Shown in pieces: positions 25,722-34,031 of a DNA stretch of 64,000 bases. Made by a program: the position numbers and the translations under genes. Each line of letters opens with the position of its first letter. Position 1 is the stretch's first letter. The notes beneath the pieces are model-generated. The model saw only the letters and a program-made list of their open reading frames with translations. It was not told the origin of the DNA and made no database searches. Origin of the DNA: Microtetraspora malaysiensis (GTDB lineage: Bacteria > Actinomycetota > Actinomycetes > Streptosporangiales > Streptosporangiaceae); the NCBI RefSeq assembly GCF_001528665.1, contig NZ_BBYJ01000006.1:372001-436000 (forward strand), read 5' to 3'.

Positions 25722-27113
25722 ATGACTTTGCTTGATGACGGCACCAGGGTCGGGACCTGGCGCGAGCTGCTCGGCCCCGGACATATCGGGACGTCCGTCG
25801 TCCTCGCCGGCGGGGTCGCCCTCTATGCGATCAACGTTTATGTGACCACCAGCCTGCTGCCGACCGCGGTGCGCGACATCGGCGGGGAACGCTTCTACGC
25901 CTGGAACGCGACGGTCTTCCTGATCGCTTCGGTCATCTCCTCGATGCTCGTCAGCAGGATTCTGGCGTCGCGCGGGGCTGTCGGGGCGTATTTGACCGGT
26001 TTCGGCGCTTTCACGCTCGGCACCGTGATCTGTGCCGCGAGCCCGGTGATGGAGCTCCTGCTCGCGGGGCGCGCGATCCAGGGCCTCGGTGGCGGGCTCC
26101 TCGCCGGGCTGGGCTTCGCCGTCATGCGCTCCGCCCTGCCCCCGCACCTTTGGACCAGGGGCGCGGCCCTCGTGTCGGCGATGTGGGGGATCGGGGCCTT
26201 CGTCGGGCCCGCGCTCGGCGGGCTCTTCGCCCAGATCGGCGCGTGGCGGCTGGCGTTCGGGACGCTCGCGGCACTGGCCGTGGCGATCGCCTTCATCGTG
26301 CCCAGGGCGCTGCCACGCGGCGAACACGGCGTCGCCGCCGGTCCGGTTCCCGGAATCTCGCTCGCCCTGCTCACCGGGGCGGCGGCGCTGATCAGCCTGG
26401 CCGGCGTCCTGCCGCGCGGAGCGCTCACCGCGCTCGCCGTCGCGGGCGCGCTCGCCTTGGTCGCGCTGTTCGTCCTCCACGAGCGCCGCGCCGAGGTCCG
26501 GGTGCTGCCCGCCCTGACGTTCTCGGGCGGCTCGCCGCTGAAGTGGATCTACCTGACGATCGTCGTCCTCGCGATCGGCTCCACCGCCGAGACCTTCGTC
26601 CCCCTGTTCGGGCAGCGGCTCGGCGGCCTGGCGCCGGTGGCGGCCGGGTTCCTCGGCGCCGCGCTGTCGCTCGGCTGGTCCGCGGCCCAGTTCCTCAGCG
26701 CCAACGCCGTCCGCCCGGCGGCGATCCGGCGGATCCGCGTCGCCGGCCCCGCCGTGCTCGCCACCGGCCTGGCGCTCACCGGGCTCCTGCAGGCGGAGAA
26801 CGCCGGCGGGCTGACCATGATCCTCTGGGTCGCGACGTACATGATCGCCGGGGCCGGGATCGGTATGGCGTTCCCGCACCTGGCGACCGCGGTGATGGGC
26901 AGCACGGACGACCAGGAGGAGGCGGGCCGGGCGACCACGGCGATCAGCACCGTGCAGCTCATCGCCAGCGCCTTCGGCTCCGCCCTCGCCGGGGTGCTGG
27001 TCAACCTCGGCGAGCCGTCCACCCTCCGTTCGGCGCACTACCTGCTGTTCGGCTTCGCCCTGATCGCCGTGCTCGGCTGCCTGACGGCCCGCGCCGCCCG
27101 GTCCCGGGCGTGA
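25722..27113 (+). CDS. MFS transporter (EmrB/QacA-like), probable SoxR target
   Basis: 463 residues with about 12-14 hydrophobic helices. MFS motifs include a long second helix (SLLPTAVRDIGG) and the antiporter-type region GIGAFVGPALGGLFAQIGAWRLAF. Drug-proton antiporters of this type export redox-cycling or lipophilic compounds, and SoxR in actinomycetes commonly controls such exporters. The substrate cannot be deduced. ATG 25722 sits 7 nt after the -10 element of the SoxR-type promoter and has no ribosome binding site. Confidence 0.88.
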   Translation: MTLLDDGTRVGTWRELLGPGHIGTSVVLAGGVALYAINVYVTTSLLPTAVRDIGGERFYAWNATVFLIASVISSMLVSRILASRGAVGAYLTGFGAFTLGTVICAASPVMELLLAGRAIQGLGGGLLAGLGFAVMRSALPPHLWTRGAALVSAMWGIGAFVGPALGGLFAQIGAWRLAFGTLAALAVAIAFIVPRALPRGEHGVAAGPVPGISLALLTGAAALISLAGVLPRGALTALAVAGALALVALFVLHERRAEVRVLPALTFSGGSPLKWIYLTIVVLAIGSTAETFVPLFGQRLGGLAPVAAGFLGAALSLGWSAAQFLSANAVRPAAIRRIRVAGPAVLATGLALTGLLQAENAGGLTMILWVATYMIAGAGIGMAFPHLATAVMGSTDDQEEAGRATTAISTVQLIASAFGSALAGVLVNLGEPSTLRSAHYLLFGFALIAVLGCLTARAARSRA

Positions 27114-27160
27114 CCGGAAAACCCGTTGGGCCTCCCAAGGGCCGTGGATAGCCTGCCGTG

Positions 27161-27298
27161 ATGCATATCGAGATCGTCTCCCTTGCCGAGGGCTGGGTGG
27201 AGGTGCCGAGGGCGCTCACGCCGGTCCGCTGTGTTCCGGACCACGACTACGCCACCTACGTCGAGCCCAACGTCTGGGTACGGCACAGCCTGGCCTGA
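27161..27298 (+). CDS. 45-residue hypothetical protein, leaderless
   Basis: The frame begins MHIEIVSLAEGWVEVPRA and ends WVRHSLA. It is too short for confident homology, and I recognise no family. Support comes from its promoter: TTGGGC (27126-27131), a 17-nt spacer and TAGCCT (27149-27154), placed 6 nt before the ATG as in leaderless genes. Its codon use is strongly G/C-ending, and a terminator hairpin follows the stop. It contains one Cys, several aromatic residues and no membrane segment. Confidence 0.55.
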   Translation: MHIEIVSLAEGWVEVPRALTPVRCVPDHDYATYVEPNVWVRHSLA

Positions 27299-27313
27299 GC
27301 CCGCGCCGCGCGT

Positions 27314-27347
27314 GCCGGGCCCGCTCCGGTGGTGGGGCGAGCCCGGC
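27314..27347. terminator. hairpin between the small ORF and the oxidoreductase operon
   Basis: GCCGGGC (27314-27320) pairs with GCCCGGC (27341-27347), and further GC pairing is possible inside. It lies between convergent stops and is suitable as a shared terminator. Confidence 0.5.
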
Positions 27348-27355
27348 CCGGCCGC

Positions 27356-28624
27356 TCAGGCCAGCGCGATGGTGATGGGGCCGCCGTGCGGGTCGGCGCC
27401 GGACAGCAGCGACGACGGCACGCGGAAGACCCGGCCCGGCGAGACCGGCCAGGGGAGGGTCCGGCGGGCGATGCGCCGTCCGTCCTGGGTCACCTCGACC
27501 CGGGCGACGAGCCGCTGCTCGGCCGACCACAGCAGGATCCGCTCGCGCGGGGGCTTCCCCGCCCCGGGACGTACCAGGCCGGGGGACACCCAGGTGAACG
27601 GCGCCTCCACCCGCAATGGGATGCCCGGCCCCTGCGGCAGGACGCCCGCCAGGTAGTCGCGTACGTGCCGGGCCACGTGGTGGCCGTCCAGCGCCGCGAT
27701 GTCGGCGGTGTCCACGGGGTGGACCAGGTTGCCCACCGCGAAGACGCCCGGACGGCTGGTGCGCAGGGCGTTGTCCACCAGCGGCCCCTTGCTGCCGGGG
27801 TCGATGTCGAGGCCGGCGGCGCGGGCCAGCTCGTGGTCCGGGATCCAGTCTCCGGTGAAGATCACCGTGTCGCACGGCACCGTGCGCCGCGCCCCGGTGG
27901 CGAGGTCCTCGACCTCGACCGCCTCCACCGCGTAGTGCCCGATGATCCGGGTCACCCGGGTCCGCGTCGCCACCGGCACCCGCAGCACCGCCCGGCCGGG
28001 CACGCTGAACGCGGCGTAGGACTCCGCGTGCGGGTGCTCCGTCGTCATCAGCACGGTGCGGCACCCGGCCTCGCGCAGCGTCAGCGCCGCCGACCAGCTC
28101 ACCAGCTCCGCGCCGACGATCACGGCCCGCGTGCCGACCTCGCGGTGGTGCAGGTGGACGAGGTTCTGGAGCTGGCCCGTGTTCATCACGCCGGGCGGCC
28201 GGTCGCCCGGCACCAGCCGCGCCGTACGGGGGCGCTCTCTGGCGCCGGTGGCCAGCACGACCGCCCGGGCGTCCACCCGGATCCGGCCCTCGGGGGTGGT
28301 GACGTCGAGGGAGCGCTCCCCGGCCCAGCCGGTGACCATCGCCGACGTCCGCACGCGGGCGCCCGCCTCGACCGCCCGCTCGGCGAGCAGCCGCGCGTAC
28401 GCCGGGCCGTTCATCACCCGGTGCAGGTCGCGCAGGCCGTACCCCGTGTGGTCGCTGTGCCGGGGGATGCCCCCGGCCTCCCACTCCCGGTCGAGCACCA
28501 GCACGTCCAGACCCGAGGCCGCGAGCTCCCGTGCCGCGGTCAGTCCGGACGGCCCGGCCCCGACGACGGCGACGTCCGGGCTCTCGGTCGTGACGTCCGG
28601 CGCGACGCCGTTCGTGCCGCTCAC
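27356..28624 (-). CDS. FAD-dependent pyridine-nucleotide oxidoreductase (GlpB/NADH-dehydrogenase-like role)
   Basis: 422 residues. The N-terminal FAD Rossmann motif is VVGAGPSGLTAARELAASGLDVLVLD. ATGARERPR follows, and FAVGNLVHP is the C-terminal FAD contact. The NAD-site Rossmann reads IVGAELVSWSAAL, which lacks the second and third glycines of GxGxxG, so pyridine nucleotide binding may be altered. Enzymes of this kind often sit beside a [2Fe-2S] FAD glycerol-3-phosphate dehydrogenase and pass electrons to NAD or another acceptor. GTG 28624 overlaps the upstream stop as GTGA, so it is translationally coupled as the last gene of the operon. Confidence 0.8.
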   Translation of the reverse strand: MSGTNGVAPDVTTESPDVAVVGAGPSGLTAARELAASGLDVLVLDREWEAGGIPRHSDHTGYGLRDLHRVMNGPAYARLLAERAVEAGARVRTSAMVTGWAGERSLDVTTPEGRIRVDARAVVLATGARERPRTARLVPGDRPPGVMNTGQLQNLVHLHHREVGTRAVIVGAELVSWSAALTLREAGCRTVLMTTEHPHAESYAAFSVPGRAVLRVPVATRTRVTRIIGHYAVEAVEVEDLATGARRTVPCDTVIFTGDWIPDHELARAAGLDIDPGSKGPLVDNALRTSRPGVFAVGNLVHPVDTADIAALDGHHVARHVRDYLAGVLPQGPGIPLRVEAPFTWVSPGLVRPGAGKPPRERILLWSAEQRLVARVEVTQDGRRIARRTLPWPVSPGRVFRVPSSLLSGADPHGGPITIALA

Positions 28625-30114
28625 TGCGCTTCCCCCGTCTGCTCGGTTTCCCCGTGCTCCCCGTGCTCCCTGTACTCCCTGTTCTCCCGCGCGACCCCGG
28701 CGCGCAGGCGCCCCTCGACCTCGGCTCCGCAGAAGAAGCCCTGGCAGCGGCCCATCAGCGCCCGCGTACGGCGGCGCAGCCCGTCGATGTCGGCGGGCGG
28801 GATGGGCGAGGCGAGCGCGTCCCTGATCTCCCCCTCGGTGACCCGCTCGCAGAAGCACACGGCCGTGCCGTACGCCGGGTCCTCGGCGATGAGGTCCGCG
28901 CGCTGGTAGGGGCGCGGGAACGCCTCGCCGATGTTGGGCATCCGCGGCGGGTCCGGCAGCGTCGCCTTGGCGTCGAGCCGCAGCCCGGCCTCGCCCAGCA
29001 GGCCGAGCGCGTGCTCCGCCACCGCCATGGCCGACGTGAGGCCGGTCGAGCGGATGCCGCCGAGCACGAGGTAGCGCTGCCCGGCGTCCAGGAACACCTG
29101 GTAGTCGCCGTGCTCCGTGGCCGCGCGCAGGCCCGCGTACGAGGCGGTGACCTCCTCCTCCAGCAGGGCGGGCATCAGCTTCCGGCCCTTCTCCAGCAGG
29201 AACCCGAAGCCGTGCTCGGAGGTGGAGGTGTCGGTCCGGTCGTCGCGGTCCTCGGCGGTCGGGCCGAGCATGACGTTGCCGTAGATCGTCGGGCTGACCA
29301 GCACGCCCTTGCCGCGCGAGCTGGGGACCGGCAGCACGATCCGGTTCACCAGCGGCCGGGCGAGCTTGTCGAACACGAACAGCTCGCCCCGGCGCGGGGT
29401 GACCGTGAACCGCGTGTGCCCGAAGAGGCCGTCGATCACGTCCGAGCCGAGCCCGGCGGCGTTGACGACCCAGCCCGCGCGCAGCGTGCCCCGGCTGGTC
29501 CGCAACACGGTGTCCGCCGCGTCCCCTGCCGTGCCGGAGGGCGGCTCGACACCCTCGACCCGGGTGTTGAACAGCAGGTACGTCCCGCGGGACAGCGCCT
29601 CCGTGGCGAACGCCAGCGTGGTGGTCCACGGGCAGATGATCGACTCGTCGGGCACTGTCAGCCCGCCGAGCGCGCCCGGCGCCAGCGCCGGGACCTGCCG
29701 GTAGACCTCCTCGGCGTCGACGATCTCGCACCGCTCGTAGCCGTTCTCGGCCGCCTTGGCGGCCAGCCCCGGCAGCGCGGCCAGCTCCTCCTCGGTCCAG
29801 GCGACCAGCACCGCGCCGGTGCGCTCGACCGGGATGCCGGTCGTGGTCGCGTAGTCGCCGAGCAGCTCGTAGCCGCGCCGCACCAGCCGGGACTCCAGCG
29901 TGCCGGGCTTGGCGTCGAACCCGGTGTGCAAAATCGCCGTGTTCGCCTTGCTCGTGCCGTCGCCGACGTCGGCGCGCGCCTCCACCAGGGCGACCGACAG
30001 CTCGTACGCCGACAGCGCCCGGGCCACGGCGGCGCCGACGACCCCGCCGCCGATCACCGCCACGTCGACCCTCTCGACCGGCAGCGGGCCGTACCTCATC
30101 TGCCGCGTGTTCAT
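28621..30114 (-). CDS. FAD-dependent glycerol-3-phosphate dehydrogenase-like protein with BFD-type [2Fe-2S] domain
   Basis: 497 residues. A DAO-type FAD domain begins VAVIGGGVVGAAVARALSAY and spans about 1-380, with the late VLGGIRSTGLTSAMAVAEHAL contact. The C-terminal domain carries a bacterioferredoxin-like [2Fe-2S] site: Cys-x-Cys-Glu in AVCFCERVTEGEI and two cysteines in RCQGFFCGAEV. This is the GlpA/YgaF-like architecture that oxidises glycerol-3-phosphate or a related 2-hydroxy substrate. ATG 30114 overlaps the stop of the kinase gene as ATGA. The neighbouring glycerol-kinase-like gene supports a polyol-phosphate substrate. Confidence 0.85.
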   Translation of the reverse strand: MNTRQMRYGPLPVERVDVAVIGGGVVGAAVARALSAYELSVALVEARADVGDGTSKANTAILHTGFDAKPGTLESRLVRRGYELLGDYATTTGIPVERTGAVLVAWTEEELAALPGLAAKAAENGYERCEIVDAEEVYRQVPALAPGALGGLTVPDESIICPWTTTLAFATEALSRGTYLLFNTRVEGVEPPSGTAGDAADTVLRTSRGTLRAGWVVNAAGLGSDVIDGLFGHTRFTVTPRRGELFVFDKLARPLVNRIVLPVPSSRGKGVLVSPTIYGNVMLGPTAEDRDDRTDTSTSEHGFGFLLEKGRKLMPALLEEEVTASYAGLRAATEHGDYQVFLDAGQRYLVLGGIRSTGLTSAMAVAEHALGLLGEAGLRLDAKATLPDPPRMPNIGEAFPRPYQRADLIAEDPAYGTAVCFCERVTEGEIRDALASPIPPADIDGLRRRTRALMGRCQGFFCGAEVEGRLRAGVARENREYREHGEHGETEQTGEAQ

Positions 30115-31556
30115 GCTTCGCTCCCCGTCAGATCCGCCCTGTCCATGGCCGCGTCCACGCCCCGGCGCCATCGGGCCAGGAACTCGGCGGCCCGCTCGCC
30201 CGTCCAGCGCGGCTCGTACGTCGTGGACGGCGTCCACGCGGGCACCGCGTCCTCCAGGCTCAGCGCGGGGTCGACCGCGAGCCGGGCCATGGCGGCGGCG
30301 CCGAGCGCGGTCGCGTGCGGCGACGGGTAGACGTCCACCGGCATCTGGGCGAGGTCGGCCTGCGCCTGCATCAGCGTGGCCGACCGGGTGAGGCCGCCGT
30401 CCACCCGCAGCCGGGTCAGCGGCGCGCCGAGGTCGCGGGCGACCACCTGGGCGAGGTCGGCCACCTGCGCGGCCACGCCCTCCAGCACGGCGCGCACCAG
30501 GTGTCCGGGCCGGGTGGACAGCGTCATCCCGAGGAACGAGGCGGTCGCGTCCGGCCGCCACCAGGGTGCGGCGAGCCCGGCCAGTGCCGGGACGAACAGC
30601 GCGCCCTGGCTGTCGGGCGCGGCGGTCGCGTCCAGGTCGGTGGCGCCCCCGATGAAGCCGAGGTCGCCGAGCCAGCGCACCGCCGACGCCGCCGTGTAGA
30701 CCTGCCCGTCCACGCAGTACGGCGTGCCGCCTCTGGCCCGCCACGCGACGGAGGTGGTCAGGCCGGAGGTGGACCGTACGGCGCGCTCGCCGGTGTTGGC
30801 GAGCAGGAACGCGCCGGTGCCGAAGGTGCACTTGGCCTCGCCGGGCCGCAGGCAGCCCTCGGCGAGGAGGGCGGCCTGCTGGTCCACGATCAGGCCGCCG
30901 ACGGGGATCTCCCCGCCGAAGGCCCGGGTGGTGCCGACGATCTCGTCACAGGCGACGATCCGCGGCAACCGCTCGCCGTCCAGCTTGAACAGGCGCAGCA
31001 GCTCGGGACTCCAGTCGACGGCGTCCAGGTCGAGCACGAGCGACCGGCTGGCGGTGGCGGCGTCCGTCACGAACTCGCCGGTGAGGTGGTGCACCAGCCA
31101 GGTGTCGCTGGTCGTCACCACTCCTTCGGAGGTGAGGTTGCGCCGGATCCACGCCATCTTGGGCGCGGAGAAGTACGGGTCGAGCACGAGCCCGGTCAGC
31201 TCCGCGATCCGGGCCGCCTGGCCGGCCAGCTCGGCGCAGACGTCCTCGGCGCGGCGGTCCTGCCAGACCAGCGCGGTCGTCAGCGGCCGCCCGGTCAGCG
31301 GGTCCCAGGCGAGCACGGTCTCGCCCTGGTTGGCCAGGGTCACCGCGTCGATCGGCCGGCCCGCCTGCGCGACCGCCTGGCGGCCCGCAGCGAGCACCGA
31401 GTCGAGCAGCTCCTGCGGGTTCTGCTCGACCCGGCCCCCGGGCAGGTACGCCGGCCGTACGGGCACTTCGGCGAGCGCCAGGACGGCGCCGTCCGGCCCG
31501 ACGACGACGGCCTTGGTGCCGGACGTCCCCTGGTCGATGGCCAAGACGGTGGTCAC
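30111..31556 (-). CDS. glpK: FGGY-family kinase, glycerol kinase-like
   Basis: 481 residues of the FGGY sugar-kinase fold. The ATP phosphate loop DQGTSGTKAVV is at the N-terminus. VDWSPELLRLFKLDGERLPRI, GLIVDQQAALLAEGCL and CTFGTGAFLLANTG match glycerol kinase closely. The C-terminal signature is VDGGLTRSATLMQAQADL. It phosphorylates glycerol or a similar polyol with ATP. GTG 31556 overlaps the stop of the permease gene. No glycerol facilitator is encoded here, so a substrate other than glycerol is possible. Confidence 0.85.
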   Translation of the reverse strand: MTTVLAIDQGTSGTKAVVVGPDGAVLALAEVPVRPAYLPGGRVEQNPQELLDSVLAAGRQAVAQAGRPIDAVTLANQGETVLAWDPLTGRPLTTALVWQDRRAEDVCAELAGQAARIAELTGLVLDPYFSAPKMAWIRRNLTSEGVVTTSDTWLVHHLTGEFVTDAATASRSLVLDLDAVDWSPELLRLFKLDGERLPRIVACDEIVGTTRAFGGEIPVGGLIVDQQAALLAEGCLRPGEAKCTFGTGAFLLANTGERAVRSTSGLTTSVAWRARGGTPYCVDGQVYTAASAVRWLGDLGFIGGATDLDATAAPDSQGALFVPALAGLAAPWWRPDATASFLGMTLSTRPGHLVRAVLEGVAAQVADLAQVVARDLGAPLTRLRVDGGLTRSATLMQAQADLAQMPVDVYPSPHATALGAAAMARLAVDPALSLEDAVPAWTPSTTYEPRWTGERAAEFLARWRRGVDAAMDRADLTGSEA

Positions 31557-33046
31557 AGCGACTCCACCCCCACGCCGGGCTCGGCGGTCAGCCGGTCCCT
31601 GCGGGTGACCCAGACGACGGCGAACACGGCGGCGCCGAGCACCAGGGAGCCGAGGGCGTAGAGCTGCGCCATGCGGAAGTCGGAGGGGATCATGAAGATG
31701 CTCAGCTCGATGACCAGCCAGACGACGGCGCCCGCGACGACGGGCTTCTCCCACTTCCCGAGGCGGAAGTCGTCCGGCTGCGGGCGGTACTTGCGCCGGG
31801 TGCCGAGGTACAGCGCGACGGTGCCGGCGTACAGGATGGCGGGCATCAGCGTGCCCGCGCCGAGCAGCTCGCCCAGGGCGTCGGCGTTGCCGGAGAAGGT
31901 GAGGACGATCAGCATCGAGGCGCCGGCGGCGACGACGGTGGCCCAGGTGGGGCCGCCGGTGGCGCGCGGCACCCGGCTCAGCGCGCCGGAGAACGGCAGC
32001 CGGCCGTCGCGGGCCATGGCGTGCACGAGTCGGCTGCAGCTGACCATGATGACCAGGCCGCAGGCGAAGATGGCCACGCTCACGACGACGAGGAAGGCCC
32101 GCGCCACGCCGGCGCCGACCACGTTCGCGATGACCTGGGCGACGGGGGCGGAGGAGGCGGTGATGCCCGCGACGTCCGTGCCGAGAGCGGCGGTGACCAC
32201 GATCAGGAACACCATGCCGATGGCGACGCTGAGCAGGATCGCGCGGACCATGGCCCGGGGGACCACCTTCTTGGGGTTGATGGTCTCCTCGGCGAGGTTG
32301 GCCGCCGACTCCCAGCCGACCAGGGTGAACGCGCCGAGCAGGGCCGAGAGCATGAACGGCCCGAGCCAGCCGAAGTAGCCGTCCTGCGACGCGACGCCGG
32401 TCGAGGTCAGGTTGGACCACTCGGCGTGCCCGCCGAAGATCGCGAATCCAGCGATGAGCAGGGTGAGCCCGATCATCGCGACGATCTCGGCGCTCACCGC
32501 GAGGTTGTTGATCTTGGTGGTGATGGGCGTGGACCAGATGATGAGCACCATCTGCACGAGCAGCACGACAGCGGTGACCAGCGCGCCGCTGAGCGGGGTG
32601 TAGGTCCAGCCGAACAGCGGGAACAGCGCCGTCTGGGCGAGTCCGTAGTCGACCGCGACGGCGACGATCGCGAGGAACGCGAACGACACCCAGCCGAACC
32701 ACCAGCCGAGCACCGGCGAGGCCAGCCGGCTCGCCCACTGGTAGCTGTAGCCGGACAGCGGGATCCGGCTGGCGAGCATTCCGTAGACCAGGGCCACCAT
32801 CACGGTGCCCGCGCCCACGATGGGCCAGGTCCAGATGCCGGCCGGGCCGCCCTTGCCGAGCACGGTGCCGTACGTCGAGAACAGGCCGGTGGTGATCGAG
32901 ATGAACGAGAAGGCGACCGCGAAGGACTCGAACGACTTCAGGGTGCGCTTGAACTGCTGGGAGTACCCCGCGTGCGAGATCGCCTCGTCGGCGGCGCTGT
33001 CACTCCCGGTCATGACCCCGGGTGCGGGCGTGGAACGATGGGACAT
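31553..33046 (-). CDS. APC-superfamily amino acid/amine permease
   Basis: 497 residues with about 12 transmembrane helices. The APC signature region FAVAFSFISITTGLFSTYG lies in the first helix, and PLSGYSYQWASRLASPVLGWWFGW and GWESAANLAEETINPKKVVPRAM are typical of the GABA/choline-type APC branch. It imports an amino acid or amine. Its place ahead of a polyol-kinase operon is unusual and hints that the pathway substrate may be an amino-alcohol or derivative; that is inference. ATG 33046 has GGAG 7 nt upstream. The gene lies 70 bp downstream of the DeoR regulator on the same strand. Confidence 0.88.
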   Translation of the reverse strand: MSHRSTPAPGVMTGSDSAADEAISHAGYSQQFKRTLKSFESFAVAFSFISITTGLFSTYGTVLGKGGPAGIWTWPIVGAGTVMVALVYGMLASRIPLSGYSYQWASRLASPVLGWWFGWVSFAFLAIVAVAVDYGLAQTALFPLFGWTYTPLSGALVTAVVLLVQMVLIIWSTPITTKINNLAVSAEIVAMIGLTLLIAGFAIFGGHAEWSNLTSTGVASQDGYFGWLGPFMLSALLGAFTLVGWESAANLAEETINPKKVVPRAMVRAILLSVAIGMVFLIVVTAALGTDVAGITASSAPVAQVIANVVGAGVARAFLVVVSVAIFACGLVIMVSCSRLVHAMARDGRLPFSGALSRVPRATGGPTWATVVAAGASMLIVLTFSGNADALGELLGAGTLMPAILYAGTVALYLGTRRKYRPQPDDFRLGKWEKPVVAGAVVWLVIELSIFMIPSDFRMAQLYALGSLVLGAAVFAVVWVTRRDRLTAEPGVGVESL

Positions 33047-33116
33047 GGATCGTCTCCTGCTGCGAAGAAAGTGAGCGGTCCGGGCCCGGCGGCGTGGCCG
33101 CGCCGCCGGGCCGAGC

Positions 33117-33881
33117 TTACGGCCTGATTACCTCCACACCCGCCCTGACCAGGGCGGACGCGAGTTCGGGGGGTGGTTCCCGGTCCGTGATGAGACCGGA
33201 GAATCCGTCCAGGCCGCACACCCGGTAGGCGGCGACCCTGCTGTGTTTCGTGCTGTCGGCCAGCACGTAGGTGCGCGCCGTGTTGGCGAGGATGACCCGC
33301 TTCGTCGCGACCTCGTCGAGGTAGTAGTCGGTCAGCCCGGCGCGCGCGGTCAGGCCACCGGAGCCGAGGAGCGCCACGTCGGCCCGCAGGTCCTGGAAGA
33401 ACGCCACGGTCTGCGCGTTCGAGACCGCGAGGTCGCCCTGCCTGACCCGGCCGCCGGCGACGAGCACCTCGACGCCCGGCCGCCCGGCCAGCTCGGCGGC
33501 GACCAGCAGCGAGCACGTCGCCACCACCCCGCGGAAGCCGGGCGGGATGGCCCGCGCCGCCTGCACGGCCGTGGTGCCCACGTCGATGATCACCGTCTGG
33601 CCCGGCCGGAGCACCTGGGCCGCCTGCGCGCCGATGACCGCCTTGGCCTCGGCCTGCGCGGTGGAGCGTTCCAGGTAGGAGGACTCCTCGCCGGTGCCGG
33701 AGGTGACCGCCGTGGCGCCGCCGTGCACGCGGGCCAGCAGGCCGCGCCGCTCGAGGGTCGCCAGGTCGCGGCGGGCGGTCTCGTGCGAGACGCCGAGCTG
33801 CTCGGCCAGGTCCTCGGTGCGCAGCGTGCCGGCCTGCGACAGTGCCTCGACGATGCGCTGGTGGCGCTGGGCCGGAAGCAT
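33117..33881 (-). CDS. DeoR-family transcriptional regulator
   Basis: 254 residues. The N-terminal DeoR helix-turn-helix is QRHQRIVEALSQAGTLRTEDLAEQLGVSHETARRDLATLERRGLLARVHGGA. The C-terminal sensor domain contains the family's IIDVGTTA and LADSTKH motifs, where phosphorylated sugars or polyols bind. It probably represses the APC-kinase-dehydrogenase operon downstream and itself. ATG 33881 is chosen for the GGATGG before it and because family members begin MLPAQRHQ. ATG 33896 would add five residues. Three CCGAAA repeats lie immediately upstream. Confidence 0.9.
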   Translation of the reverse strand: MLPAQRHQRIVEALSQAGTLRTEDLAEQLGVSHETARRDLATLERRGLLARVHGGATAVTSGTGEESSYLERSTAQAEAKAVIGAQAAQVLRPGQTVIIDVGTTAVQAARAIPPGFRGVVATCSLLVAAELAGRPGVEVLVAGGRVRQGDLAVSNAQTVAFFQDLRADVALLGSGGLTARAGLTDYYLDEVATKRVILANTARTYVLADSTKHSRVAAYRVCGLDGFSGLITDREPPPELASALVRAGVEVIRP

Positions 33882-33895
33882 GAACACCATCCACA

Positions 33896-33944
33896 TGACC
33901 GAAATTGACTGCTATTGCCCGAAAGTGTGGATTAGTGACCGAAA
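33896..33944 (-). repeat. three direct repeats with 20-bp period upstream of the DeoR gene (candidate operator)
   Basis: On the plus strand TGACCGAAA, TGCCCGAAA and TGACCGAAA begin at 33896, 33916 and 33936, exactly 20 bp apart. A fourth GGACCGAAA lies at 33989 and an inverted TCGGTCA at about 33956. The array covers the DeoR promoter and may also affect hisD. A regulator bound every two helical turns is the likely explanation. Confidence 0.65.
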
Positions 33945-34031
33945 GATGTCAATAGTCGGTCACCAACACGACGCGCCGTCCGCATGCTGGACCGAAAGCG
34001 ATCGCTCCGCCGCCGTCCGTAGACTGTGAGG

